In this document: in pieces, positions 1-8,219 of the stretch
Layout: every line of letters starts with the position of its first letter
Position numbering within the stretch: the stretch's first letter is position 1
Assembly: GCA_021809105.1 (NCBI GenBank)
Contig: JAKBAM010000008.1
Span: forward strand, 16,947-80,946
Source of the DNA: Actinomycetes bacterium
GTDB taxonomy: Bacteria > Actinomycetota > Acidimicrobiia > Acidimicrobiales > Palsa-688
Direction: 5' to 3'
Length of the DNA stretch: 64,000 nucleotides
Made by a program: the position numbers and the translations under genes
Notes under the pieces: generated by a model
What the model was told of the DNA's origin: nothing
What the model saw: the letters and a program-made list of their open reading frames with translations, nothing else
The model's database searches: none

Positions 1-1401
1 CTGCGGGCGGCGTCGGGCTTGGCGCGGACGTTCCAGCATCCCGAGTTGTTCGCCGGCCTCACGGTGCGCGAGCACCTACGACTCGGCCACCGGGTGAGGA
101 ATGCCAAGAGCCGCATCTGGTCGGACCTTTTCACGATGGGGAGTGTGCGGGCGCCCGAGGCAACCGAGGACGAGCGCGTCGACGGGCTGGTCGCCCTGCT
201 GGGGCTCGAATCCATAGCCGATCGCGCCGCGCTCGGCTTGCCGCTGGGTTCCGCTCGCCTTGTCGAGTTGGGGCGTGCGCTGTCCACGTCGCCGACGGTG
301 CTGCTCCTCGACGAGCCCTCGTCGGGTTTGGACTCCGCGGAGACCGAGCAGTTCGAGGGCACTCTTCGCCGGGTCGCCGCCGAGCGTGGCATCTCCGTGC
401 TGCTCGTCGAGCACGACGTCGAACTGGTGATGCGTCTCTGCAGCACCATCAACGTCCTGGACTTCGGGGCCTTGATCGCCTCCGGTTCCCCCGACGCGGT
501 TCGCAGCGACCCGGCTGTGCGTGCCGCCTACCTCGGGGAAGAGGTGGCGGGCGCGGCCGAGCCGCGCGAGGACGGCGAGATCGTCATGGCCGCTTCCCCA
601 GAAGCTGGGTCGGCGCCGGCAGCGGTCCCCGGCGGCGCGACACCGGCACAGGCCATGCTCCCCGACGGTGAGGCGCCCGCAGCAGCTCTGGCCGTTCGGA
701 GCCTGTCGGTCCGCTACGGGGACGCGGTGGCGCTCTCCGACGTGTCCTTCACCGTGGGCGCAGGCCGGGTCCTGGCGATCCTGGGAGCCAACGGCGCCGG
801 CAAGAGCAGCCTGGCCCGGGCGGTCTCCGGGCTGGTGTGCCCTCACTCGGGCAGCGTCCTCTTCGACGGGCGGGAGATCTGTGCATGGCCGGCCCACCGG
901 ATCCGTCAAGCTGGGATGGTCCACCTCCCGGAGGGCCGGGGCGTGTTCCGGCAGCTGACGGTGGTGGACAACCTCCGGATGGCCGTCGCCAGCGTGGAGA
1001 CCCGTCAGGGTCGGCGCGACGCGGTGGAGATGGCGCTCTCGACCTTCCCCGCCCTAGCAGACCGTCGGCGGCAGCTCGCTGGATCCCTGTCGGGTGGGGA
1101 GCAGCAAATGCTCTCGCTGGCCCGAGCCTTGGCGACCTCCCCCAAGCTGGTGATCGCCGACGAGATGTCTCTCGGCCTGGCCCCCCGGATGGTCGACCTG
1201 GTCTTCGAAGGGCTGGGGCGGGCGCGGGAGATCGGCGTGTCGGTCGTCATGATCGAGCAGTACGTCCATCGTGCCTTGGCCTTCGCCGACGATTGCCTGG
1301 TGCTGCACCGGGGGCGGCTGGCATGGACCGGATCTGCGCACGACGTGGGCAGCGAGGTTTTGAGCCACTACTTGGGTGACGCGATGAGCCAGGCGTCCTG
1401 A
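1..1401 (+). CDS. Fused LivG-LivF branched-chain amino acid-type ABC ATPase (5' end outside window)
   Basis: The frame is already open at base 1, so the start lies upstream; the TTG at 19 is internal to the motif GLARTFQ that is typical of LivG. Two ATPase domains sit in one chain. The first lacks its Walker A only because the window cuts it; its Walker B (LLLDEPSSGLD) lies near residues 101-111. A linker rich in Ala, Gly and Pro (about 180-228) leads to a complete second domain with Walker A GANGAGKSS (about 263), signature LSGGE (about 363) and Walker B LVIADE (about 383), ending in a LivF-like VMIEQY switch. Family role: energising an inner-membrane HAAT-type importer of branched amino acids, amides or organic acids. 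LivG and LivF are normally separate proteins, so the fusion is unusual. Permease and binding protein genes would be expected upstream. Confidence 0.85.
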   Translation: MRAASGLARTFQHPELFAGLTVREHLRLGHRVRNAKSRIWSDLFTMGSVRAPEATEDERVDGLVALLGLESIADRAALGLPLGSARLVELGRALSTSPTVLLLDEPSSGLDSAETEQFEGTLRRVAAERGISVLLVEHDVELVMRLCSTINVLDFGALIASGSPDAVRSDPAVRAAYLGEEVAGAAEPREDGEIVMAASPEAGSAPAAVPGGATPAQAMLPDGEAPAAALAVRSLSVRYGDAVALSDVSFTVGAGRVLAILGANGAGKSSLARAVSGLVCPHSGSVLFDGREICAWPAHRIRQAGMVHLPEGRGVFRQLTVVDNLRMAVASVETRQGRRDAVEMALSTFPALADRRRQLAGSLSGGEQQMLSLARALATSPKLVIADEMSLGLAPRMVDLVFEGLGRAREIGVSVVMIEQYVHRALAFADDCLVLHRGRLAWTGSAHDVGSEVLSHYLGDAMSQAS

Positions 1402-1404
1402 GCT

Positions 1405-2934
1405 TTAGTACCGCTCCCGCAGGAGGCGCTTGTAGAGCTTTCCGTTGGGGTCACGCGGCAGCTCTTCTACGAAGTCGATGCTGCGGGGGCACTTGAAAGT
1501 GGCGATCTCCGACCGGCAGTAGGCGAGCAGCTCGCTTTCCAGATCGGCGCCGGCGCGGGCGGGGTCGACGGGCTGGACGACGGCCTTGACGGCTTCGCCC
1601 ATCTCGTCGTCAGGTATCCCGAAGACCGCCACATCCGCGACTGCAGGGTGGCCGGCGAGGACGTTCTCCGTCTCCTGGGGGTAGATGTTGACACCCCCGG
1701 AGATGATCATGTTGGCTTGCCGGTCGGTGAGGTAGAGGTAGCCGTCCTCGTCCAGGTAGCCGATGTCGCCCAGCGTGCGCCACCCCTGCTCTTGGGTGAC
1801 CGAGGCGGTCTTCGCCGGGTCGTTGTGGTATTCGAACGGCCGGCCGCCGGCGAAGTAGATCCGGCCGGGCTCTCCGGCACCGAGCTCCCCACCGTCCTCG
1901 CCGAGGATGTGGCACTCCTCGCGTGGCCGACCCACCGAGCCGGGATGGGCGAGCCACTCCTCGGCGGTGATGTGGGCGCTGCCGATGTCTTCGGTGCCGG
2001 AGTAGTACTCGTTGATGATCGGGCCCCACCATTCGATCATCTGGCGCTTGATCGGGACCGGGCAGGGCGCGGCGGCGTGGACCACGAACTGGAGGCTCGA
2101 CAGGTCGAACTGCCGGCGTTGGTCCTCGGGGAGGCGCAGCATCCGGACGAACATGGTGGGCACGAACTGGGCGTGGGTCACCCCGTAGCGCTCGATCGAC
2201 TCCAGGCATTGACGGGCGTCGAAGCGTTCCATCACCACGACGGTCACGCCGTGGCGCTGCATCGCCATGGAGTAGACGAGGGGAGCGGCGTGGTACAAGG
2301 GGGCGGGCGAGAGGTACACCGATGTCGTGTTGGCGCCGAGCTCGCCGATTCCGAGCGCCACGCGAACCGGATTGGCCGTCGGATCCCCGAACGGTAGCCC
2401 TGACAGCGGCTTGCGGACGCCTTTCGGCCGCCCTGTCGTGCCGGAGGAGTACAACATCTCCTGGCCCTCCTGCTCCTCCTCCTCAGGCAGAGGACCGTGG
2501 CGGGCGAGGAGGTCGTCGTAGCCGTCGAACCCGGCTAGGTGCCCAACGGCGGATATTCGATTGCGGACCCGGGACAGGTCGAGGTCGGTGACCACTGCGG
2601 CCATCTCCTCGGACGAGATCAACGTGCAGGCGCCGCAGTCGTCGAGTATGTACTGCACCTCGGCCCGTCGCAGGTGGCTGTTGATGGCGGTGTAGCACAA
2701 CCCGGACCGTTGGGCCGCCCAGGTCACCTCCAGGTACCGGGAGTTGTTCTCCATCAGGATGGCGATGTGATCGCCGGGAGCGGCGCCGCCCGAGCGCAGG
2801 GCTGCGGCCAGCCGGCGGGACCGGTCTTCGAGCTGGCCGTAAGTGACGGTCTCCCCGCTTCCCGCCATGATGACGGCAGGCGCGTCCGGTGTCCGCGACG
2901 CGTGCCAGCTGGGGGTCAGCTTCCCCGCTGTCAT
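1405..2934 (-). CDS. Acyl-CoA synthetase (AMP-forming, ANL superfamily)
   Basis: A 509-residue adenylate-forming enzyme that should activate a carboxylic acid to its CoA ester through an acyl-AMP. The P-loop YSSGTTGRPKGV lies at about 162-173, the YYSGTED adenine motif and GWRTLGD hinge region follow, and the C-terminal catalytic lysine is in PNGKLYKR. The ATG at 2934 is chosen because it forms an ATGA overlap with the stop of the upstream VOC gene; the frame stays open further upstream but reads as low-complexity Arg/Pro sequence there. It is the last gene of a four-gene coupled operon behind a TetR regulator. The substrate cannot be read from the sequence. Confidence 0.88.
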   Translation of the reverse strand: MTAGKLTPSWHASRTPDAPAVIMAGSGETVTYGQLEDRSRRLAAALRSGGAAPGDHIAILMENNSRYLEVTWAAQRSGLCYTAINSHLRRAEVQYILDDCGACTLISSEEMAAVVTDLDLSRVRNRISAVGHLAGFDGYDDLLARHGPLPEEEEQEGQEMLYSSGTTGRPKGVRKPLSGLPFGDPTANPVRVALGIGELGANTTSVYLSPAPLYHAAPLVYSMAMQRHGVTVVVMERFDARQCLESIERYGVTHAQFVPTMFVRMLRLPEDQRRQFDLSSLQFVVHAAAPCPVPIKRQMIEWWGPIINEYYSGTEDIGSAHITAEEWLAHPGSVGRPREECHILGEDGGELGAGEPGRIYFAGGRPFEYHNDPAKTASVTQEQGWRTLGDIGYLDEDGYLYLTDRQANMIISGGVNIYPQETENVLAGHPAVADVAVFGIPDDEMGEAVKAVVQPVDPARAGADLESELLAYCRSEIATFKCPRSIDFVEELPRDPNGKLYKRLLRERY

Positions 2935-3386
2935 GTCACGACCCCCGTCTCCCAGTACCGCTCCAGCATCGGCTGGAGATCCCTCGTCACGATCTCTATC
3001 CGCGGGGCGCCCGGGTGGCGGTGGTAGGCCCAGTACGGAGTCCCGTCGGGACGGGTCCCGGTAGCCTCCGCCGGATAGCCACGAGCTTCGAGGCGCGCCG
3101 CGTCGGCCGCGACGTCGTCGGACCAGTAGCCGAGATGGTGGATCGGCGAGCCGCTCGACGGAACCCACAGCGTGCCCGGCACGCTGCGGATGATCTCCAA
3201 CCGCGGCGCCGTCATCGAGTAGGCGAAGCGCAGGTCGATCGAGCGCTCGCCGGTCGGGAGCCTGACGGGGGTCGGACCCCCGATCTCCTGGCACCAGCGG
3301 TAGCCGAAGAGGTCGGACAGCTCTGCCAGCGTCGATTCGAGGTCGTCGACGACGATCCCGACGTGGAACTGGTCGTCAGCTCTCAT
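2931..3386 (-). CDS. VOC (glyoxalase/bleomycin-resistance fold) protein
   Basis: A 151-residue protein with the paired beta-alpha-beta-beta-beta pattern of the vicinal oxygen chelate fold, opening with HVGIVVDDLEST and repeating at HHLGYWSDDV (near residues 108-117). Likely metal ligands include the His of the first strand and of the HHLGYW motif. VOC proteins include epimerases (methylmalonyl-CoA type), lyases and dioxygenases; which applies here is not visible. It overlaps both neighbours by 4 bp (ATGA), so it is translated with the alcohol dehydrogenase and the acyl-CoA synthetase and probably acts on the same substrate chain. Confidence 0.75.
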   Translation of the reverse strand: MRADDQFHVGIVVDDLESTLAELSDLFGYRWCQEIGGPTPVRLPTGERSIDLRFAYSMTAPRLEIIRSVPGTLWVPSSGSPIHHLGYWSDDVAADAARLEARGYPAEATGTRPDGTPYWAYHRHPGAPRIEIVTRDLQPMLERYWETGVVT

Positions 3387-4321
3387 GCCGGCTCGATGAC
3401 CACTCGGATGGCGCCGCTGGACTTGTCCCCCGCGATTCGGAAGGCTTCGACGGCGTCTTCGAGGGGGAACCGGTGGGTTATCACCGTGGCGGCGATCTCG
3501 GGATCTCCGGCGAGCATGGCTGCGGCTTCCTCCATCTCCCTCTTTCCGTCATGGGCGCAGTAGCCGAGCGAGGGGATGACCCGTGCCTCGCGATGGAACA
3601 GTGGCATCCAGTCCAGTTGCACCGGGCCGAAGTGCACCCCCAGCACGACAATCGTGCCCCCGGGAGCGACGAGCTCCGCGCAGCGGGCCAGGCTGGCCTC
3701 GGTCCCGGCCGCCTCCACCACCACGTCGTAAAGACCCTCCGGATCGTTGCTGGCGCCGAGCCGGTCGGCGGCGTCGCGCTGGTGACGGTGGCGGGCCACG
3801 ATGGCTACCTCCTCACTGCCTTGAGCGAGAGCGCCCGGCACGGCCAGCAACCCGAGGGCGCCCGCGCCCACTACCGCCACCCGTTTGCCGGCTCCGGTGC
3901 CTGCGAGGCGCAGCGCATGCCACGACACGGAGGCAGGTTCGACGATCGAGGCGTCGGCGGGGGCAAGGCCCTCGGGCACCGGGACCATGCGTGCTGAAGG
4001 GGCCCGGAACTGCTCGGCCATCCCCCCGTCGGCGGTCATCCCCAGGGCACGCTCGCCGTGGGTGGCGCATAGGTTGTAGGTCCCCCGCCGGCATTGCTCG
4101 CATTCCATGCAACCGTAGAGCGCCTCCACGATCACTGGTGTGCCATCCTCGCGAACCCCTGCGAGCTCGTGGCCGAGGACGGACCGGCTGCCGAAGCCGA
4201 TGTAACTGAGGTCGGAGCCGCAAATGCTCATGGCCCGCATGCGCAGCACGTCGCCGGTGCCCGGCGGCTCGTCGACATCGACCACCGCTACTCCACCCTC
4301 CACGCTGCGCACGGCCTTCAC
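3383..4321 (-). CDS. Zinc-dependent alcohol dehydrogenase (MDR family)
   Basis: A 312-residue medium-chain dehydrogenase that should oxidise a secondary or primary alcohol with NAD(P). Catalytic zinc ligands are Cys34 (SICGSD), His51 with Glu52 (GHE) and probably Glu128. A structural zinc site is formed by Cys71, Cys74, Cys77 and Cys85. The Rossmann motif GAGALG lies at 152-157. It is somewhat shorter than the usual 340-350 residues. Its stop overlaps the VOC gene by 4 bp and its start overlaps the TetR stop by 4 bp, giving a tightly coupled operon. The substrate may be a hydroxyl group on an acyl chain, which the ligase gene of the operon would then activate; this is inference. Confidence 0.85.
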   Translation of the reverse strand: MKAVRSVEGGVAVVDVDEPPGTGDVLRMRAMSICGSDLSYIGFGSRSVLGHELAGVREDGTPVIVEALYGCMECEQCRRGTYNLCATHGERALGMTADGGMAEQFRAPSARMVPVPEGLAPADASIVEPASVSWHALRLAGTGAGKRVAVVGAGALGLLAVPGALAQGSEEVAIVARHRHQRDAADRLGASNDPEGLYDVVVEAAGTEASLARCAELVAPGGTIVVLGVHFGPVQLDWMPLFHREARVIPSLGYCAHDGKREMEEAAAMLAGDPEIAATVITHRFPLEDAVEAFRIAGDKSSGAIRVVIEPA

Positions 4322-5019
4322 TTTGCGCCACCTCCCTCGGAACGCGCCGGGCCATGTCTAGCCGGGGAACGTGCCGCCAGGATGGCACGGATGTAGAAGT
4401 CTGCAATGTGGTCGACCTCAGCCCGGCTCGGGCTGGTGCGCTGCCACAGGTGGTCCGAGAGCTTGCCCAGGGTGGAATGGGAGATCAACGAGGCGTCGAG
4501 CGGAGGCTCGGCGCTGCCGAGCGCCGCGAGTGGCGCGTGGAGGAGGGCGGCCAGGGGCTCATTGGCGAAGTGGCGACCCGATGCCTGCCCGTTGCCGACG
4601 GCGCCCCCGTTCCACAGCACCGCCAGGGTGGTGGCCGCAGTCTCGCCCTCCGCCTGTGAGAGCACTCCGGCCACCCAGCGTGCCACCTGCTCAGCCGGCC
4701 TGCTCTCCTTGGCCATCTGGTGGGCCAGGTAGCTACTGAGGCGCTCGGCGCCGTCTTGGATGATGGCGACCACCAGAGCGTCCTTCGACCGGAAGTGCCG
4801 GTAGAAGGTGTCGTTGGACAAGCCGGCCGCGGACACGATGTCGGTGACACGCGGGCTGGACCGGGTGCCGCACTGGCGCATAAGTCCGATAGCCGCGTCG
4901 ATGAGGCGGCGAACCTCGCTGGCGTACTCGCTGCCCCGCTTGGCCAAGGTCTGCATGGCAATGCGGTCCGCAACGTCGATCGGATCATGAGGAATTGCGT
5001 TCTGAGTAGGCAGAACCAT
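4318..5019 (-). CDS. TetR-family transcriptional regulator
   Basis: A 233-residue regulator with an N-terminal helix-turn-helix at about 58-78 (VTDIVSAAGLSNDTFYRHF) and a C-terminal ligand-binding domain. It is the first gene of the minus-strand operon and lies only 28 bp from the divergent ACAD gene. Its first codons contain a perfect inverted repeat (4999-5016) that also falls between the candidate -35 and -10 of the ACAD promoter, so it probably represses both directions and is released by an acyl-CoA or related ligand. The ATG at 5019 is the first in-frame start. Confidence 0.88.
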   Translation of the reverse strand: MVLPTQNAIPHDPIDVADRIAMQTLAKRGSEYASEVRRLIDAAIGLMRQCGTRSSPRVTDIVSAAGLSNDTFYRHFRSKDALVVAIIQDGAERLSSYLAHQMAKESRPAEQVARWVAGVLSQAEGETAATTLAVLWNGGAVGNGQASGRHFANEPLAALLHAPLAALGSAEPPLDASLISHSTLGKLSDHLWQRTSPSRAEVDHIADFYIRAILAARSPARHGPARSEGGGAK

Positions 5020-5024
5020 AGTGT
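4995..5024 (+). promoter_or_regulatory. Candidate promoter of the ACAD gene with TetR operator inside
   Basis: TTGCGT (4995-5000) and TAGTGT (5019-5024) are spaced by 18 bp. Between them is the perfect inverted repeat GTTCTG-AGTAGG-CAGAAC (4999-5016), the classic position for a TetR-type repressor. The -35 match is weak; the repeat is the stronger part of the call. Confidence 0.45.
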
Positions 5025-5047
5025 GGCACCCACCGGAGGGAGCCGCA

Positions 5048-6349
5048 ATGTCATGGGATTTCGAGACCGAGCCCGAGTACCAGAAGAAGCTGGACTGGGC
5101 CAGGGACTTCGTGCGCGAGGAGGTCGAGCCGCTCGACTACCTGTACCCGCACGGCCAGTTCGTGCCGATGGACGAGACCAAGCACAAGATCATCGACCCG
5201 CTCAAGGACCAGGTCCGGGCCCAGGGGCTCTGGGCCACGCACCTCGGCCCCGAGCTCGGCGGTGAGGGCTTCGGCCAGCTGAAGTTGGCCCTGCTCAACG
5301 AGATCCTGGGTCGATCGCCCTGGGCTTCCACCGTGTTCGGCACACAGGCGCCAGACACCGGCAACGCCGAGATCATCGCCCACTACGGGACCCCCGAGCA
5401 GAAGGAGCGCTACCTGCAGCCCCTGCTCCACGGCGAGATGTTCTCCTCGTATTCGATGACCGAGCCTCAGGGGGGCGCCGACCCCACCCAGTTCACCACC
5501 CGGGCGGTCAAGGACGGCGACGAGTGGGTGCTCAACGGGTGGAAGTACTTCTCGTCGAACGCCAAGACGGCGTCGTTCCTGATCGTGATGGCCGTGACCA
5601 ACCCGGACATCAGCCCCTACAAGGGGATGTCGATGTTCCTGGTGCCGACGGACACGCCCGGTGTCAACATCGTGCGAAACGTGGGCCTCTACGGCGAGCC
5701 GATCGACGAGGGGTGGCACGCGCTCATCCACTACGAAGATGTCCGGGTGCCCGCCGAGGGGCTCCTCGGCGGTGAGGGACAGGCTTTCGTGATCGCCCAG
5801 ACGCGCCTCGGTGGTGGACGGATCCACCACGCGATGCGCACCATAGGGATGGCCCAGAAGGCGATCGACATGATGTGCGAGCGGGCGCTCAGCCGGCACA
5901 CCGCCGGCAGCCTCCTGGCCGACAAGCAGTTCGTGCAGGGTTACATCGCCGACTCCTATGCCCAATTGGCCCAGTTCCGGCTGTTCGTCCTGTACACGGC
6001 CTGGGAGATCGACAAGTACAACGACTACAAGCGGGTCCGCAAGGACATCGCCACCGCCAAGGTCGTGATGCCCACCTTGCTCCACGACATCGCCTGGCGG
6101 GCCATGCAGGTGCATGGCGCCCTCGGGACGACCAACGAGATGCCCTTCTTCCAGATGATCCACGGCGCCGGCGTCATGGGTCTGGCCGACGGCCCGACGG
6201 AGGTCCACAAGGCTACGGTGGCCCGCCAGATACTCCGCGACTACCGGGGGACCGACGAGATGTGGCCCACCGAGTGGATCCCGGGGAAGATCGACGATGC
6301 CAAGGCCAAGTACGCCCAGTACCTGGAGCTCGAGGTGGGGAACCTGTGA
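5048..6349 (+). CDS. Acyl-CoA dehydrogenase, ACAD10/ACAD11-like
   Basis: A 433-residue FAD-dependent acyl-CoA dehydrogenase. The flavin-contact motif YSMTEPQGGAD is at 135-145. Near the C-terminus, LADGPTEVHK (379-388) replaces the usual GEGTxEIQ, putting Asp381 where medium-chain enzymes carry the catalytic Glu. LADGPxEVH is what I recall for ACAD10/ACAD11. The start at 5048 is chosen for the Shine-Dalgarno GGAGGG at 5035-5040. The next gene, an APH-fold kinase, overlaps it by 4 bp; in animals both activities form one protein that degrades 4-hydroxy acids through a 4-phosphoacyl-CoA. A plain dehydrogenase role on branched acyl-CoAs is the alternative. Confidence 0.88.
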   Translation: MSWDFETEPEYQKKLDWARDFVREEVEPLDYLYPHGQFVPMDETKHKIIDPLKDQVRAQGLWATHLGPELGGEGFGQLKLALLNEILGRSPWASTVFGTQAPDTGNAEIIAHYGTPEQKERYLQPLLHGEMFSSYSMTEPQGGADPTQFTTRAVKDGDEWVLNGWKYFSSNAKTASFLIVMAVTNPDISPYKGMSMFLVPTDTPGVNIVRNVGLYGEPIDEGWHALIHYEDVRVPAEGLLGGEGQAFVIAQTRLGGGRIHHAMRTIGMAQKAIDMMCERALSRHTAGSLLADKQFVQGYIADSYAQLAQFRLFVLYTAWEIDKYNDYKRVRKDIATAKVVMPTLLHDIAWRAMQVHGALGTTNEMPFFQMIHGAGVMGLADGPTEVHKATVARQILRDYRGTDEMWPTEWIPGKIDDAKAKYAQYLELEVGNL

Positions 6350-7380
6350 TCGACATCGACCGCCTGGGCGGGTGGATGGACCAGCAGGGCTTCGAGGGCA
6401 GCGGTGAGCCGATCGAGGTCCGTTACCTCTCCGGCGGCTCGCAGAACGAGATCTACGAGATCCGTCGCGGTGATCTTCACGGCGCCGTCCGGATACCGCC
6501 GCCGACCGCACCCGAGAGCCGCGACGCGGGGATCCTCCGCGAATGGCGGATCATCGAGGCGCTGGACGGCACGGAGGTGCCCCACACCACAGCCATCGGC
6601 ATGTGCGAGGACAAGTCCGTGCTCGGGCGCTCCTTCTACATGATGGGTTTCGTCGACGGCTGGTCGGTGATGAACACCGACCGTCGCTGGCCCGCTCCCT
6701 TCGACGACGACCTCGAACTGCGCAAGGGGCTCGCCTACCAGCTCGTCGAGGGGATCGCCCTATTGGGCGGCGTCGACTGGAGAGCCAAGGGCCTGCAGGA
6801 TCTGGGCCGGCCGGAGGGTTTCCACGACCGTCAGGTCGATCGATGGACCGCTTTTTTGGACCGGATAAAGAAGCGGGAGCTACCCGGCTTCGACGTGGCC
6901 GCCGCCTGGCTGCGTACCCACCGACCGATCGACTTCATCCCCGGACTGATGCACGGCGACTACCAGTTCGCCAACGTGATGTTCAAGGACGGGGCGCCTG
7001 CTCGCCTGGCGGCACTGATCGATTGGGAGATGGGAACTGTCGGCGATCCCAAGCTGGACCTCGGGTGGGTGCTGCAGTCATGGCCGTCCGACACCAACGA
7101 CCCCTCCCTGTCGGGAAGCGGCTACGCCGATCTCTACGGCATGCCGTCGAAGGAGCAGCTCGCCGCCCATTACGCAGAGGTCTCCGGGCGCCAGGTCGAA
7201 GACCTCGACTACTACGTCATCCTCGCCAAATGGAAGCTCGGGGTAGTGCTAGAGCAGGGCTACCAGCGGGCGGGCGACGATCCCAAGCTCCAGTCGTTCG
7301 GTCCGGTCATCGACGATCTGATGCGCGGAGCCGCCGAGCTCGCCGAGACCACCGACTACAAGGTGAGCGCCACCGCCTGA
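6346..7380 (+). CDS. APH-family phosphotransferase, ACAD10/11 kinase-domain-like
   Basis: A 344-residue small-molecule kinase. The catalytic loop HGDYQFAN is at 203-210 (Asp205 as base, Asn210 for magnesium) and the DWE metal motif is at 226-228, followed by GDPKLDLGW. The GTG at 6346 overlaps the ACAD stop (GTGA), so the two are translationally coupled. Aminoglycoside resistance is unlikely in this setting. Kinases of this type partner ACADs in ACAD10/11 and in the Pseudomonas levulinate (lva) pathway, where a hydroxyl on a 4-hydroxyacyl-CoA is phosphorylated and later eliminated. Assignment to that reaction is inference from fold and coupling. Confidence 0.82.
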   Translation: MIDIDRLGGWMDQQGFEGSGEPIEVRYLSGGSQNEIYEIRRGDLHGAVRIPPPTAPESRDAGILREWRIIEALDGTEVPHTTAIGMCEDKSVLGRSFYMMGFVDGWSVMNTDRRWPAPFDDDLELRKGLAYQLVEGIALLGGVDWRAKGLQDLGRPEGFHDRQVDRWTAFLDRIKKRELPGFDVAAAWLRTHRPIDFIPGLMHGDYQFANVMFKDGAPARLAALIDWEMGTVGDPKLDLGWVLQSWPSDTNDPSLSGSGYADLYGMPSKEQLAAHYAEVSGRQVEDLDYYVILAKWKLGVVLEQGYQRAGDDPKLQSFGPVIDDLMRGAAELAETTDYKVSATA

Positions 7381-7404
7381 CCGGGTCACGGGGCCGGACT
7401 GGCG

Positions 7405-8151
7405 CTAGGCGGGGGGTCGGGGCACTACCGCGATGGTGGGGATGCTGGCGCTGGAGCCGCAGCGCAGGACCGTGTGGACGGCGTCGATCAGCTCCTCGAC
7501 CTCCAGCAGGGAGCCGGCGATGTAGTTCCTGGCGATCCAGATGGGTGCGAACTCCCCGGCCAGCGCCGGGTCCCAGCCGGCATTGAACTCGGTCGCCGAG
7601 GCGCCCTTACCCCCTGCGCAGTCCCCCACGATGACACGGGTGAAGCCCACGTCGGGATGCTCGACACGCCAAGCCTCGACCAGCTTCTCCAGCGCCGCCT
7701 TGCTCACCACGTAGGCACCGAGGCCGGGCCAGGCGGGGGTCATCGACGCACTGATCGAGGACAGGTAGGCCGCCACGCCGGAGGATGCCCTCAGATGCGG
7801 CAGCGCGGCGGCGGTGACGAGGGCCGCCCCGGTCACGTTCGATGCGAACACGTTGCTCCACGTGGCGGCGTCGATGTCTTCCAAGCGGGCCAACGGGCCG
7901 ATACCGACGGCGTACACCAAAGCGTCTATGCCGCCCATGTGGCCAGCGGCCGCGGCTATCGACTCTTCGCAGGAGTCGCCGTCAGTGACGTCGCAGCGGA
8001 TGGCCACCGCGCCCGGTCCGGCCTCCTCGACCCCTTCGTCGAGGCGCTCGAGCCGGCGGCCCAGGAGGGCGACCTGCTCGCCTCTCTGCCCCATGGCCAC
8101 GCCGATGCAGCGCCCCAGCCCACTCGAAGCCCCCACCACGACAACTCTCAT
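7405..8151 (-). CDS. Short-chain dehydrogenase/reductase
   Basis: A 248-residue SDR. The nucleotide motif GASSGLG lies at 7-13, the catalytic Ser is about 134 (SSISASM), with Tyr147 and Lys151 in GAYVVSK. The lack of an Asp at the end of beta-2 (LGRRLERL) suggests NADP(H). It probably interconverts a hydroxyl and a keto group on an intermediate of the surrounding acyl-CoA pathways. It converges on the kinase gene and is divergent from the FadD3-like ligase; its 5' leader carries a 15-bp palindrome at 8162-8176. Confidence 0.85.
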   Translation of the reverse strand: MRVVVVGASSGLGRCIGVAMGQRGEQVALLGRRLERLDEGVEEAGPGAVAIRCDVTDGDSCEESIAAAAGHMGGIDALVYAVGIGPLARLEDIDAATWSNVFASNVTGAALVTAAALPHLRASSGVAAYLSSISASMTPAWPGLGAYVVSKAALEKLVEAWRVEHPDVGFTRVIVGDCAGGKGASATEFNAGWDPALAGEFAPIWIARNYIAGSLLEVEELIDAVHTVLRCGSSASIPTIAVVPRPPA

Positions 8152-8161
8152 CTCGGCCCCT

Positions 8162-8176
8162 CCATCGCCGCGATGG
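8162..8176. promoter_or_regulatory. Perfect 15-bp palindrome upstream of the SDR gene
   Basis: CCATCGC-C-GCGATGG, with 7-bp arms around one base, lies 11 bp upstream of the SDR start codon in the divergent region 8152-8275. Candidate operator; no regulator gene is adjacent. Confidence 0.35.
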
Positions 8177-8219
8177 TAGACGGCCGGCCGCCGTCCCGAG
8201 GAGCACGCCGTGCGTCAGG

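Noticed and set aside
5051..6511. A 486-codon minus-strand frame opposite the first ACAD10/11-like gene
   Set aside because: No hydrophobic core pattern or motif, and it is fully covered by a well-supported ACAD on the plus strand.
6346..7380. Aminoglycoside resistance gene
   Set aside because: The APH fold alone is not evidence for resistance; coupling to an ACAD10/11-like dehydrogenase, seen twice in the window, favours a metabolic kinase.
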